A DNA stretch of 64,000 bases from Paracoccus rhizosphaerae (GCF_026162645.1 NZ_JAOTBE010000003.1:1-64000), one strand, 5' to 3'; positions 34,375 through 44,734 are shown, counted from the stretch's first letter. A program made the numbers and translations. The notes: generated by a model from the sequence alone, not told the origin.

Positions 34375-37300
34375 CTAATAGTCTCGCTCGAAGAAGACGC
34401 CGACCGAGCTTTCTCCGTCGCTTCCGACCGACCCGCGCGCGCGCAGCGAATCAGTGATGTCGAGGTTCAGGTTGATCGTCGAGGTCCCGCTCTCTCCGAC
34501 CGAGACGTCGGTATACAGGTTCTCGGACAGATAGCGTCCGGCCCGCAGTTCAATGTTGCCGTCGTCGTCGGTCGTCAGGTCCAGGTCGTCCAGCCCCGCG
34601 CTTTCGCGCAGGTTGCCGATGATCCCGTCGCCCCCGCGCCCGGCCAGAACGGCGATCGCGTTGGCCAGCTGCGCCGCCTGAAGCGGGCTGATGCTGCCCA
34701 GCCCGCGGCCGAACAGCAGCTGCGACAGCACCTCCTCCTGCGGCAGGTCGGGCGAGGACTCGAAGGTGATCTCGGGATCGCGGATCTCGCCGTCGATGAT
34801 GATGCGAGTGGTGATGCCGTCGCGCTCGGTTTCGGCGACCAGGCGGATGACGGGCACCAGGCTGCCCTGCAATTCGACCAGGCCCTCGGTCAGGTCGAAG
34901 CGGTTGCCCAGCAGATCGACCCGCCCCCGGATCAGTTCCAAGTTGCCGATCGGAACGATATTGCGCGGGGTGCCGGTGATCCGGAAGCTGCCGCCCAGTT
35001 CGGCATCGACGCCGCGACCGCGGATGAAGACCTGGTTCGGCGCGTTGATCGTCAGATCCAGTCGCGGGGGGTTGGCAGGCGGCGTGGCGGGCGGACCCGC
35101 CAGGCCAGCGGCGTCGGCCGCTTGGCTGGGATAACCCTCGAGGCCGGCGCGGGCCCGGGTGGCACGGACCGGCGGCCGCTGCCCGCCGACATGGGTGATG
35201 TCGGGAATGGCCCGCGCGCCGCCCAGCCCGGTCGAGGGGATGCGGAACTCGGTCTCGCCCAAGGTGATCTCGCCCGAGATCAGCTGCCCGGTGGCGGCCG
35301 ATCCCTGGATGTTCACGTCTCCGCTGAGCCGCGTCTCGTAGAGGTTCGGGTCACGCAGAACGACATCGTTCAAGTCGACCGCGATATCGACTGCCCCTGT
35401 CGCCGGGTTCACCGGGCCCGACAGCGACAGGCTGCCGCCCGCGGCAACATTGGCCGCCCCGTCGATCTGGATGCCACCGCCCTGGAAGCCGGCCGTCACG
35501 TCGATATCCTCAAGCCGCAGGCCCAGGCCGGGATCGGCCAGCTGGCCGTCCGTCAGGCGCACCTGCCCCGACAGCGCCTGCAGCGACGGCGCACCCTGCA
35601 GCTGCAGGTCGATCCGCACCGGTCCCGACACGCTGCGGGTCCGCAGGGTGCTGTTGGCCAGCGCCGCGTCCGCACTGCCGGTGATAGACAGATCCGCGGT
35701 CGATCCGTCGCGCGCCGCCGTGCCAGTCACCTGGATCTGCGTGTCGCCGGGCGCTGTCGCGTCAAGATCGACGGCGAAGCTGTCGCCCTGTTCACGGATC
35801 GTGCCCGTCACCGTGGCAGGGCCCGGCAATTGCGGCACCAGAAGCCCAAGGTCCTGCAAGCGCGCATCCAGATTGATCCCGCCCGAGGGCGAACCATCCG
35901 CCGTCACCTGCAGCTGCGGATTGTCGACGTCCAGGTTCTGGATCGAGATTCCGTCCGGCCCCAGGCTGGCCGCCAGATCGAAGCTCGTCTGCCCGCGCAG
36001 GATCGGATCCACGCGCGGCTGCCCGATGGACAGGCCGCTGGCGGTGCCGCTGGCCTCGATCAGGCGCGTATCGCCCTCGGCCACCAGACGCGCTTCGGCC
36101 TCGACCGCACCGCCGATGCCGTTGCCAAGGAACCGCAGGTCATCCGCGTCCAGCTGGACAGTCACGTCCGTCGCCTCGGCACCGACCTGGCCAGTGGCGC
36201 TGGCCGATAGGCGCGGGTTCTCGATGACGGCGGTGTCGATCACGAAGACGCCGTCGGTTTCGACGCCGGTGATCGCGAAGCGTGTTTCGCCGGCCAGGGC
36301 GCCGTCCACCTGCGCCTGCCCGAGAGACAGGTCCTGCGCAGTGCCCGTCACCTCCAGCCGGCGGGCGCCTTCGCCAGTTTCCTGAAAGCTCCCCTCGGCC
36401 TGCAGACTACCCTGCCAACCAGGACCGAAGGGCGCCAGTGAATTGACGTCGACCACGCCAGAGATGTCGGTCACGCCTTCGCCATAGACCCCCTCGACCG
36501 TGGCGCTCAGCTGGTCGTTCACAAGCCGGCCCTCGCTGATCGTGATCACGCCATCACGCTCGGACGCGCGCAGGGCCAGCTGCGTCGTGCCGGTCAGCGC
36601 GTCGTCGGTGCCAGATCCGAAAGACAGGTTCTGCCCCTGCCCCGTCAGTTCAATCAGCCTTGCGCCGTCCTCTTCGGACAGCTCGGCACGGGCCTCCAGG
36701 CTGCCGGACCATTCGGGCCGGATCGCCGACAGCTCGGCGATCTGGAAACTGGCGACCGCGTCCAACGCGCCTTGGGCAAAGCTGCCCTCGGCCTCGGCGC
36801 TCAGCTGCGGGTTTGACAGCTGGAAGGTCTCCAGCTGATAGCCCGCCTCGGTCTCGGCCGCGATGGCGGTCAGCGTGGTCGTGCCGTCCAGGGCATTGTC
36901 CAGCGCCTCAATGCCCAGGCTCAGATCCCCGGCCTCTCCCGAGATGGTCAGGCGGCGCTGCCCCTGCGCGCCCGACAGGACGGCCTCGGCCTGCAGCGAA
37001 CCGGCATAGGCGGGATCGACCTCGGACAGCGCCGGCATCGAGATCTGCGCCGTCAGGTTGCTGGACAGGCTGCTGATCAGGCCTTCTGCCTGCGCCGTCA
37101 GCTGGTTCGCGTCGATGCTGAGGTTCTCGATCTCCAGCCCGGTTTCGTCTCGCCGGGCCTGCAACTCGATGGTGGACCTGCCGCCCAGCAGCCCGTCCAG
37201 TTGCGGCTGGTCGACCGAGATGTCGGTGCCGATCACCGTGGCGTCGATGTCGAAGCCATCGTTCAAGAGCGTGTAATATCCCTGCACGGAAGCATTGGCC

Positions 37301-38838
37301 GCCCCGGCCAGCGGGCGCCCGGCCAGTCCTGACAGGCGGGACAGATCGCTGTAGCGGGCGTCAGTATCCAGCGACAGCGTGATGCCGCTGGACAGGCCCG
37401 ACACCAGGAAGTTGCCGGTCAGCCCGTAATCGGCACCGTCGATGGTCAGGTCGGTGATGTCGACGGCGTTGCCGGGGGTGAAGTTGAACTGGGCCTCGCC
37501 CTTGATCTGCTGGCCGATGGCCTGGGCCAGATCGGGGTTGTCGAAGGCCAGCTCGCGGGCCGCGAAGCCAAGGCCTCCAGTCACTTCGGACAGCGCCCCA
37601 TCGTTCAGGACGACCTCGCCGGACCCGTTCAGGTCCAGCGCGCCGAGGGCCACGTTGTCCAGCACCAGTTCGCCCACGCGCCCGTCCAAGGTCCAGCCCT
37701 GCCCCTCGGCCGCGTCGTATTCCAGCGTCAGGCGGCCCGATTCCACGGTCGCGCCATCGGCGAACGGCAGGGGAACCGGGACCTGCGCCGCTTCGGCGTC
37801 GCGGCCCAGGGTCACCAGCAACTCGGCGCTCTGCGGGGCCGACTGGTCATTCGTCGCCAGCGACCCAGAGATCCGCAGCGCCTGGGTCCGGATGTCCAGT
37901 TCGGGAATCTCCAGCCGCCCGGTCTCGGCGCGCCAGCCTTCGGCCAGCAGCTGCGTCTCTTGACCGAAGAAGGCGCGGTCGTCAGGCGGCAGCAGCGTGG
38001 CGATATCGCCGCCTAGCTGGAACCGGAAGGCCGTGCCGGGGGTGCCGTCGGGGCCGGTTTCGCTGTTGGCGCTGACCTGGCCGATGATGCGCGGCTGGCC
38101 GTCGGTGGCCAGGCGGATGTCGGCGGTGAAGTCGCTCAGTTCGCCCTCGCCGCTGATCTGGGCGGTCACGGCGGGCTTGTCATGGATGTTGGCGAGGTTG
38201 ACCAGAAGCCCGTCCTCGGCCTCGTCCAGCGCCAGGTTCAGGCGCAGGACGCCGGTCTCGTTCGAATAGCCCGCGTCCAGCACGAATTGGCCTCGCGGCC
38301 CGTCCAGTCGGTCGATGGTCAGCTGCGCCGTACCCTCGCCACCTTCTAGGCTGAGGCTGCCGTTCACGCTCAGCGCGGCCTCGACGCCGATCACCGGCTC
38401 GCCCAGCTCGACGCGCTCGGCCCTGATCTGCTCGATGTCGATCGAGACCGGCAGTTCGGGCAGCGCAAAGACCGGAGCTTCGGCCTGGACGGCGCTTTCC
38501 TCGCCCTGCGGCAGGCGGGGCAGCAGGATCTCCTCGGCGGACAGTTCAGCGATCTCGATCCGGCGGCGCAGCAGGGCCGAGCGGTTCCACTGGATCGCCC
38601 CGTTGCGCAGGGTCAGCCAGACGCCCTCATCGTCAGCGATGCGGATCTCGTCGAAGGTCGCCCGCGACGACAGCGCCCCTTGGAAGCCGTCGATCGTGAC
38701 CTGACGACCGGCGCCGGACAGGTTGTCTTCCAGAAGCCCCGTCAGGAAGCCGCGATCCTCGTCGGTCTGATCGGCGTCCTGCGCCAGCGCGGCCAGCGGG
38801 AACAGCAGGGCCAGAAGGATGATCCATATCGTGCGCAT
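34375..38838 (-). CDS. tamB: Translocation and assembly module subunit TamB
   Basis: A 1487-residue envelope protein: N-terminal signal anchor (residues 3-19), a very long repetitive beta-rich body that forms a lipid-binding groove, and the C-terminal TamB/DUF490 domain (last 350 residues, ending near SSVGVFFERDY). AsmA-like proteins of this type bridge the periplasm and carry phospholipids towards the outer membrane and assist autotransporters. It is transcribed after tamA and its ATG shares a base with the tamA stop (TGATG). It converges on the PAS gene. Confidence 0.94.
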   Translation of the reverse strand: MRTIWIILLALLFPLAALAQDADQTDEDRGFLTGLLEDNLSGAGRQVTIDGFQGALSSRATFDEIRIADDEGVWLTLRNGAIQWNRSALLRRRIEIAELSAEEILLPRLPQGEESAVQAEAPVFALPELPVSIDIEQIRAERVELGEPVIGVEAALSVNGSLSLEGGEGTAQLTIDRLDGPRGQFVLDAGYSNETGVLRLNLALDEAEDGLLVNLANIHDKPAVTAQISGEGELSDFTADIRLATDGQPRIIGQVSANSETGPDGTPGTAFRFQLGGDIATLLPPDDRAFFGQETQLLAEGWRAETGRLEIPELDIRTQALRISGSLATNDQSAPQSAELLVTLGRDAEAAQVPVPLPFADGATVESGRLTLEYDAAEGQGWTLDGRVGELVLDNVALGALDLNGSGEVVLNDGALSEVTGGLGFAARELAFDNPDLAQAIGQQIKGEAQFNFTPGNAVDITDLTIDGADYGLTGNFLVSGLSSGITLSLDTDARYSDLSRLSGLAGRPLAGAANASVQGYYTLLNDGFDIDATVIGTDISVDQPQLDGLLGGRSTIELQARRDETGLEIENLSIDANQLTAQAEGLISSLSSNLTAQISMPALSEVDPAYAGSLQAEAVLSGAQGQRRLTISGEAGDLSLGIEALDNALDGTTTLTAIAAETEAGYQLETFQLSNPQLSAEAEGSFAQGALDAVASFQIAELSAIRPEWSGSLEARAELSEEDGARLIELTGQGQNLSFGSGTDDALTGTTQLALRASERDGVITISEGRLVNDQLSATVEGVYGEGVTDISGVVDVNSLAPFGPGWQGSLQAEGSFQETGEGARRLEVTGTAQDLSLGQAQVDGALAGETRFAITGVETDGVFVIDTAVIENPRLSASATGQVGAEATDVTVQLDADDLRFLGNGIGGAVEAEARLVAEGDTRLIEASGTASGLSIGQPRVDPILRGQTSFDLAASLGPDGISIQNLDVDNPQLQVTADGSPSGGINLDARLQDLGLLVPQLPGPATVTGTIREQGDSFAVDLDATAPGDTQIQVTGTAARDGSTADLSITGSADAALANSTLRTRSVSGPVRIDLQLQGAPSLQALSGQVRLTDGQLADPGLGLRLEDIDVTAGFQGGGIQIDGAANVAAGGSLSLSGPVNPATGAVDIAVDLNDVVLRDPNLYETRLSGDVNIQGSAATGQLISGEITLGETEFRIPSTGLGGARAIPDITHVGGQRPPVRATRARAGLEGYPSQAADAAGLAGPPATPPANPPRLDLTINAPNQVFIRGRGVDAELGGSFRITGTPRNIVPIGNLELIRGRVDLLGNRFDLTEGLVELQGSLVPVIRLVAETERDGITTRIIIDGEIRDPEITFESSPDLPQEEVLSQLLFGRGLGSISPLQAAQLANAIAVLAGRGGDGIIGNLRESAGLDDLDLTTDDDGNIELRAGRYLSENLYTDVSVGESGTSTINLNLDITDSLRARGSVGSDGESSVGVFFERDY

Positions 38839-40712
38839 CAGAATGCCTGTCCCAGTCCAAGATAGAGCTGAACGCCGCTGCCGGTCTCGCCGGCGACGGG
38901 CGCGGCGACATCGAAGCGCAGTGGTCCGACGGGCGTGTCATAGCGAACCCCGACGCCGGCGCCGGTCTGGTCGCCGCCGTCGCCCTCGAACCCGCTTTCG
39001 GTCCACACCCGGCCATAGTCGACGAAGGCGGCCAGCCCGATCCTCTCTCGGACTTGGAAGCGGAATTCGGCTGTGGCGTTGGCGACGCTCATGCCGCCGG
39101 TCTTGATCGGGCCGTCGGGCCCGTCGATCACCTCGACGCCGAGCGACTGGTAGGGGTGGCCCCTGACCGATCCGCCGCCGCCCGAGAAGAACAGGTAGTT
39201 CCGCGGCGTATCCTCGATGTCGCTGCCGAAGATCGACCCGGCGCGCACCCGCCCGGCCAGGGTGAACCGGTCCTCGGCACCGAAGCTGCGGAAGATCCGC
39301 CCCTCGCCCAGGGTCTGGACGCCGGTTCCGGTGTTCTCGAACCCGTAGAAGGGCGTCAGGTCGCCCGACAGATAGAACCCGCGCTTGGCGTTGTTGCGTT
39401 CGACCCGGCGGTCCCAGATGGTCTCGATCGGCAGGGCCAGGACCTTGAAGTCCGTCTGCCGTTCGTCGTCGAAGACCCGCGAATACTGGTACTGCATCGA
39501 GATGTCTGCCGTCAGCAGCTCGTCCTCTTCGTCGCGGAAGATATGGCTGAAGCCCAGTGCGATGCTGGCTCGGTCCTCGTCGTAGTCTTCCTCGCGCATC
39601 CGCGCCGCCTCGGTCTCGATATAACCGGTGGTGTCGGGGGTCAGCGTGGCCGGACGGTCCAGGCGGATCGTGATCTCGTCGTCGCGGTCGCTGGTCTCGG
39701 AGCCGATATCCTTGACCTGCCCCTCGATCCGCAGCCGTTCACCGCCGCCCAGCAGGTTGCGGTGCATCCAGTAGGCCGACACCAGGATGCCGTCGGTGTT
39801 TGAAAACTCGAAGCCGGCGCCGATGCGGCGAGGCTTCTGTTCGACCACGGTCAGGTCCACGTCCAGCGAATTTCCCGGCCCCAGCGTCTCGGCCTCTTCC
39901 AGCGTGATCGCCGAGAAGACGCCGCTGCGGCGCAGGCGCTTGCGCACCGTTTCAAGGTCGTCCGGATCGAAGCGCGTGCCTTCGGGATAGCCGGCGATCT
40001 TGCGCAGGCGCCGTTCGGACAGGCGCTGGTTGCCGCTGACGCTGAGCTGGCCGAAAGTCGCCAGCGGGCCGGGGGCCAGGCCGATCTGGCTGTCGACGGT
40101 GTTGCTGTCGTGATTGGCGACGATCTGCTGGTCACCGACTTCCGCCTTGGGGTGGCCAAAGTCCCGCCAGCCGGCGACGCCCGCCAGCGCGGCGCGGCGG
40201 ATGGTGCCGGTTCCCGCAGTCTCTCCGCGATCGTAATCGGTTGGAATGTCGGTGCCCGGCGCCAGGGGCGCGATGGCCGCGCGCGAGAATTCGAAGGCCG
40301 GCCCCGGCTCGACGACGATCACCGCCTGCCGGATGACCTCGGGCGCGTCCAGGGGCGCGATCTCGGCCGCCTCGACCCCGTCCAGCAGGATGTGCACGAC
40401 CGCGTCGTAATACCCGTTGTCATAGAGCAGCCCCAGGATGCGGGCGTAGTCGCCGCGCGCGGCCGCCAGGATGTCCTGGCCGGTGGTCCGATCCTCGTTC
40501 AGGGCGCCCGTGATCAACGAGGTCTGCCGGATCTGCCGGGCCAGCCCGTCCTCGTCCCCCGCGACGCGGACGTCCAGGTCGACGGGACCCTCGGCCTCGC
40601 TGCCGCCGCCGAAGAGGCCCGAGAAGGGCGAGGACGAGGATTGCGCCAGCGCCGCCCCCGCCACGCCAAGGGTCACGCCCGCCACCATCATCGCCCTGAG
40701 ATATGCCCGCAT
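38838..40712 (-). CDS. tamA: Outer-membrane translocation module subunit TamA (Omp85 family)
   Basis: A 624-residue outer-membrane protein: signal peptide to about residue 24, a variable low-complexity segment (SSSSPFSGLFGGG), POTRA domains (about 40-270) and a C-terminal 16-strand Omp85 barrel with the typical FFSGGGGSVRGHPYQSLG loop (the VRG motif) and terminal phenylalanine (LGLGQAF). It partners TamB. ATG 40712 is selected because it begins the signal peptide; the open frame extends 16 codons further without signal character. Confidence 0.94.
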   Translation of the reverse strand: MRAYLRAMMVAGVTLGVAGAALAQSSSSPFSGLFGGGSEAEGPVDLDVRVAGDEDGLARQIRQTSLITGALNEDRTTGQDILAAARGDYARILGLLYDNGYYDAVVHILLDGVEAAEIAPLDAPEVIRQAVIVVEPGPAFEFSRAAIAPLAPGTDIPTDYDRGETAGTGTIRRAALAGVAGWRDFGHPKAEVGDQQIVANHDSNTVDSQIGLAPGPLATFGQLSVSGNQRLSERRLRKIAGYPEGTRFDPDDLETVRKRLRRSGVFSAITLEEAETLGPGNSLDVDLTVVEQKPRRIGAGFEFSNTDGILVSAYWMHRNLLGGGERLRIEGQVKDIGSETSDRDDEITIRLDRPATLTPDTTGYIETEAARMREEDYDEDRASIALGFSHIFRDEEDELLTADISMQYQYSRVFDDERQTDFKVLALPIETIWDRRVERNNAKRGFYLSGDLTPFYGFENTGTGVQTLGEGRIFRSFGAEDRFTLAGRVRAGSIFGSDIEDTPRNYLFFSGGGGSVRGHPYQSLGVEVIDGPDGPIKTGGMSVANATAEFRFQVRERIGLAAFVDYGRVWTESGFEGDGGDQTGAGVGVRYDTPVGPLRFDVAAPVAGETGSGVQLYLGLGQAF

Positions 40713-40830
40713 CGGTCCTGCCCGTTTTCTTGGTGCTTGGACCGATTGAAACAGGATCACCCCAAGGAATCCAGCGCAACTTGCCGGATGGCACGGACCG
40801 CCCGATCACGCTTTCTGCAGGCTGTGCCCC

Positions 40831-41757
40831 TCAGGTCAACGCGGCCAGACAGCCCTGCAGAGCGGCCATGTCATCGCGGATCAGGAAGACCGGCGTGTTT
40901 TCAGGGATGTGGCGCATATGTTCCTGCGCCAGGAAGGCGGGCTGGAAGCGGTCCATCCGGTCGGCGATGCTGCGCCCGACGCTGCCGGCCAGGAACATTC
41001 CGTCCAGCGGCATGAAGCGCAGCGCCAGTTCCCGGCAGAGCAGACCGACCAGTTCCGTGAAGAAGTCATAGGTCGCGACGGCATCCGGATCGCCACCCTC
41101 GGCCGCGCGGGCCACGTCCTCGCTGCGGATCGGCGCGCTGCGGGTCATCGCGGCATGCAGGCGCGACAACCCGCGCCCGGCGAAGGTCTCCTCGGTCGAG
41201 AAGAAGCCTTGCGCGGCATCGGCGCCGACACGGTCGATCAGGCGTGCCATGATGTTGGCGGGCAGGTGGGTGTGCCCCTCCTCGGCCTCGAGCGCGGTGA
41301 TCGCGCCGCCGGACAGCACGCGTATGGCGCAGACGTTGAAGCCGGTGCCAAGGCCGACCACCAGCGCCTGCCCATTTCGCGCCCGGTGCGCGGGCGCCTG
41401 GCGCAGGACGGTGACGCCGTCGGCGGTCAGGGTGGGCGTCGCGTAGCCCAGGGCCGTCAGGTCGTTGATCAGCCGCACCTGGTCGGCATCGGTCAACCTG
41501 GCCAGGTTCTGTTCGTCGAAGGACCAGTCGCGGTTGGTCAGCCGCGCCTGCCCACCGCTGACCGGCCCTGCGACCGCGATGCACAGGGCCGAGACACGCG
41601 GCTGGTGCTGTTCGGCCATGAACTGCCGCACCACGTCGTCGAAGCTGGCGAAGTCGTCGCCCCTGAACCGCGTGACGGTGGCCGGGTCGATGCTGCCGTT
41701 GCCCGCGATCGCCAGCCGGGCGTTCGTGCCGCCCACATCCCCCAGAAGCACCGCCAT
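40831..41757 (-). CDS. glk: Glucokinase
   Basis: A 308-residue sugar kinase of the bacterial Glk family. The ATP-binding phosphate-1 motif LLGDVGGTNARLA is at residues 3-15, the sugar/catalytic region FINDLTALGYA-like block (LINDLTALGYA) near 95, and EAEEGHTHLP near 160 carries the conserved glutamates/histidine. It phosphorylates glucose to glucose-6-phosphate. As last gene of the sugar ABC operon (13 bp after the ATPase), it points to glucose as the transported sugar. Confidence 0.93.
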   Translation of the reverse strand: MAVLLGDVGGTNARLAIAGNGSIDPATVTRFRGDDFASFDDVVRQFMAEQHQPRVSALCIAVAGPVSGGQARLTNRDWSFDEQNLARLTDADQVRLINDLTALGYATPTLTADGVTVLRQAPAHRARNGQALVVGLGTGFNVCAIRVLSGGAITALEAEEGHTHLPANIMARLIDRVGADAAQGFFSTEETFAGRGLSRLHAAMTRSAPIRSEDVARAAEGGDPDAVATYDFFTELVGLLCRELALRFMPLDGMFLAGSVGRSIADRMDRFQPAFLAQEHMRHIPENTPVFLIRDDMAALQGCLAALT

Positions 41758-41770
41758 GCCGTCACCCTCT

Positions 41771-42877
41771 TCAGTTCAGACGTTCACCATCCTTAGGTGA
41801 GAAGTAGGACACTTTCGAGAGGTCGAAGGCCAGCGGAAACGGCGCCCGCGCCCGCACCGCGCTTTCCGCGCGCAGCCGCGCCGTCACCGGCTTGCCGCCC
41901 AGATGCGTCACCGCAAAGGTGTCCGCGCCCGCCGGCTCGACGATGTCGATCATCACATCGCCGCCCGCGCCCTGGGCGGTGCCCGGCAGATGCGCGTTGC
42001 CGGTGGCCTCGTGGATGTCCTCGGGACGGACGCCCAGGACGATCTCGGCCGGCAGGTCGCGCGACACCGGGTCGGTGATGACCAGGGGCGCGTCACCCGA
42101 ACGGTCGATCTCGATCCGGGTCTGGCCAGCCTCGGACCGGACGCGGGCGGGGATCAGGTTCATCGCCGGGCTGCCCATGAAATCGGCCACGAACATGTTG
42201 GCAGGCCGATTATAAATCTCGGCCGGTGTACCGATCTGCTGGATCACGCCGCCCTTCATGACGACGATGCGGGTCGCCAGGGTCATCGCCTCGATCTGGT
42301 CATGGGTGACATAGACGATCGACGCGTTCAGGTCCTGGTGCAGCTTCTTGATCTCGGTCCGCATGGAGACCCGCAGCTTGGCGTCCAGGTTCGACAGCGG
42401 TTCGTCGAAAAGAAACAGCTTGGGATCGCGCACCAGCGCCCGGCCCATGGCGACGCGCTGACGCTGGCCGCCCGACAGTTGGCCGGGCTTGCGATTCAGA
42501 AGCGGCTCGATCTGCAGCTGGCTGGCGACCTGGGCCAGCTTCTGGTCCTGCGTCGCCTTGTCGACGCCGCGAACCTTCATGCCGAAGGTGATGTTCTTGG
42601 CCACCGACATGGTCGGGTAGAGCGCGTAGGACTGGAACACCATGGCGATGTCGCGGTCCTTGGGCGACACGCCCGTGACGTCGCGGCCGGCGATGCGGAC
42701 GGTGCCGCCGGTGATCGGTTCAAGTCCCGCGATGCAGTTCAGCAGCGTGGACTTGCCGCAGCCCGACGGGCCCACCAGCACCAGAAAGTCGCCCTCCTCG
42801 ATGCTGATGTTGATGTCGTGCAGGATGTGCGTGTCGCCATAGGCTTTCTGCAGATGGTCGATTTCGAGGATCGGCAT
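41771..42877 (-). CDS. Sugar ABC transporter ATP-binding protein (UgpC/MsmK family)
   Basis: A 368-residue MalK-type ATPase: Walker A GPSGCGKST (residues 36-44), signature LSGGQRQRVAMGRAL, Walker B LFLFDEPLSNLD, switch histidine in YVTHDQIEAM, then a C-terminal TOBE regulatory domain (about 245-360). It energises the two permeases encoded just upstream. Four bases separate it from the preceding permease gene. MalK-type ATPases sometimes serve several transporters, but the operon makes this its primary system. Confidence 0.95.
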   Translation of the reverse strand: MPILEIDHLQKAYGDTHILHDINISIEEGDFLVLVGPSGCGKSTLLNCIAGLEPITGGTVRIAGRDVTGVSPKDRDIAMVFQSYALYPTMSVAKNITFGMKVRGVDKATQDQKLAQVASQLQIEPLLNRKPGQLSGGQRQRVAMGRALVRDPKLFLFDEPLSNLDAKLRVSMRTEIKKLHQDLNASIVYVTHDQIEAMTLATRIVVMKGGVIQQIGTPAEIYNRPANMFVADFMGSPAMNLIPARVRSEAGQTRIEIDRSGDAPLVITDPVSRDLPAEIVLGVRPEDIHEATGNAHLPGTAQGAGGDVMIDIVEPAGADTFAVTHLGGKPVTARLRAESAVRARAPFPLAFDLSKVSYFSPKDGERLN

Positions 42878-42881
42878 GGGC

Positions 42882-43814
42882 TTATCCCTTGACGCTGCCG
42901 GCGGTCAGGCCGCGGATGAAGTATTTGCCGGCGACGACATAGACCAGCAGCGTGGGCAGGGCGGCGATGATCGCCGAGGCCATGTCCACGTTGTAGGCCT
43001 TCACGCCGGTGGTGGAGTTGACGATGTTGTTCAGCGCGACGGTTACCGGCTGGCTGCCGGGACCGCTGAACGACACGCCGAACAGAAAGTCGTTCCAGAT
43101 CTGCGTGAACTGCCAGATGACCGACACGGTGATGATCGGCAGCGACAGCGGCAGGAAGATGGAAAAGAAGATGCGGAAGAAGCCCGCGCCGTCCACCTTG
43201 GCCGCCCGCACCAGTTCCTGCGGAATGGTGACATAGTAGTTGCGGAAGAACAGCGTGGTGAAGCCGATGCCATAGATGACATGGACGAAGATCAGTCCCG
43301 GAATCGTGCCCGCCAGCCCCATCAGGCCCAGCATCTGCGCCATGGGCAGCAGCACCACCTGGAAGGGGATGAAGCAGCCGAAGAGAATCGCCGCAAAGAA
43401 CAGGTTCGCGCCGGGAAAGCGCCACTGCGCGAAGACGTAGCCGTTCAGCGCCCCGATCACGGTCGAGATCGCGACCGCCGGCACCGCCATCAGGACGCTG
43501 TTCCAGAAGAACGGGCGTAGGCCCTCGCACTGGGTGCCGGCGCAGGCGCTGGACCAGGCCTCGGCCCAGGGGGCGAAGGTGATCTCTCGCGGCAGGGCCA
43601 GCAGGCTGCCGGTGCGGATCTCCTCGAGGCTTTTCAGCGATGTCGTCAGCATGACGAACAGCGGCATCAGGTAGAACAGCGCGAAGAGGATCAGGATCGC
43701 ATAGAGGCCCCAGCGCAGCATCGTGTTGCGACGGCCCTTGGCGACCGAACCGGTCTGCGGCGTGGTCAGCGTGTCGCGCGACAGGCGCTTGGTCAGGACG
43801 GTTCTACTGGTCAC
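42882..43814 (-). CDS. Sugar ABC transporter permease (MalG type)
   Basis: A 310-residue permease with six helices and a basic N-terminal extension. The cytoplasmic EAA loop that contacts the ATPase is visible as ELVRAAKVDGAGFFRIFFS. Start overlaps the upstream permease by 11 bases. It is the second membrane subunit of the heterodimeric channel, equivalent to GtsC of Pseudomonas. Confidence 0.94.
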   Translation of the reverse strand: MTSRTVLTKRLSRDTLTTPQTGSVAKGRRNTMLRWGLYAILILFALFYLMPLFVMLTTSLKSLEEIRTGSLLALPREITFAPWAEAWSSACAGTQCEGLRPFFWNSVLMAVPAVAISTVIGALNGYVFAQWRFPGANLFFAAILFGCFIPFQVVLLPMAQMLGLMGLAGTIPGLIFVHVIYGIGFTTLFFRNYYVTIPQELVRAAKVDGAGFFRIFFSIFLPLSLPIITVSVIWQFTQIWNDFLFGVSFSGPGSQPVTVALNNIVNSTTGVKAYNVDMASAIIAALPTLLVYVVAGKYFIRGLTAGSVKG

Positions 43815-44676
43815 GGCGCGGCCTCAATTCGCTGTAGAGGTAGGGCACGACGATGGCGAAGATGACCAGCATCATGATCATGGCGCTGGACGCCGCCTGC
43901 CCCAGGTCGCCGCGCGAGAACGCCATCGCGTACATGTAGGTCGCGGGCAGGTCGGTGGCATAGCCGGGACCGCCGCCGGTCAGCGCGATCACCAGGTCGA
44001 AGGCCTTGATGGCCAGGTGCGCCAGAACGATGAAGGCGGACAAGAAGATCGGCGCCATCGTCGGAATGATGATCGCGGAATAGATGCGGTGCGTGGGGAT
44101 GCCGTCGACCTGGGCCGCGCGGATGATCTCGGTGTCGACCGAACGCAGGCCGGCCAGGAACAGCGCCATGACAAAGCCCGACGCCTGCCAGACCGCCGCC
44201 AGCACGATGGTATAGATCGCCATCTCGGGGCGGATCAACCAGTCGAAGGTGAAGCCTTCGAACCCCCAGCCGCGCACGGCCTCCTGAATGCCAAGCCCCG
44301 GGTTCAGGATCCATTTCCAAGCGGTGCCGGTCACGATCAGCGACAGCGCCATGGGATAAAGGTAGATGGTGCGCAGCACGCCCTCGGCCCGGATCTTCTG
44401 GTCCAGGAAGATCGCCAGCGCCAGCCCGATCACCATCGAGATCACGATGAACAACCCGCCGAAGATGAACAGGTTGTTCATTGCCACGTCCCAACGCGGC
44501 GCGGCAAACAGGCGTTCGTACTGGCCGATGCCGTCCAGCTCGTATCGCGGCATCAGGCGGGATTTCGTGAAGCTGATCCAGGCGGTCCAGGCAATGAAGC
44601 CATAGACGAAGACCAGGATCGCCACGCAGGACGGCGCCAAGACCAGCTTGGGCACGTTGCGGTCAAGCCATTCCAT
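43804..44676 (-). CDS. Sugar ABC transporter permease (MalF type)
   Basis: A 290-residue permease with six helices and the EAA motif IIRAAQVDGIPTHRIYSAII. ATG 44676 is preferred; TTG 44685, three codons earlier, sits too close to its only G-rich sequence. It is separated from the binding-protein gene by a strong hairpin (44692-44734), which should lower permease synthesis relative to the binding protein. Confidence 0.94.
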   Translation of the reverse strand: MEWLDRNVPKLVLAPSCVAILVFVYGFIAWTAWISFTKSRLMPRYELDGIGQYERLFAAPRWDVAMNNLFIFGGLFIVISMVIGLALAIFLDQKIRAEGVLRTIYLYPMALSLIVTGTAWKWILNPGLGIQEAVRGWGFEGFTFDWLIRPEMAIYTIVLAAVWQASGFVMALFLAGLRSVDTEIIRAAQVDGIPTHRIYSAIIIPTMAPIFLSAFIVLAHLAIKAFDLVIALTGGGPGYATDLPATYMYAMAFSRGDLGQAASSAMIMMLVIFAIVVPYLYSELRPRRDQ

Positions 44677-44691
44677 GTCGGACAAACCCCC

Positions 44692-44734
44692 AAAGAAAAA
44701 CCCCGCGCCCTGGCCTTTCCGACCGGGCGCGGGG
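44692..44734 (-). terminator. Attenuator/terminator hairpin between sugar-binding protein and permease genes
   Basis: A perfect 10-bp stem (CCCCGCGCCC at 44701-44710 with GGGCGCGGGG at 44725-44734) and 14-base loop are followed on the minus strand by TTTTTCTTT. It begins 16 bases after the binding-protein stop codon, the usual place for partial termination or 3' protection that keeps binding protein in excess over membrane subunits. Confidence 0.82.
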
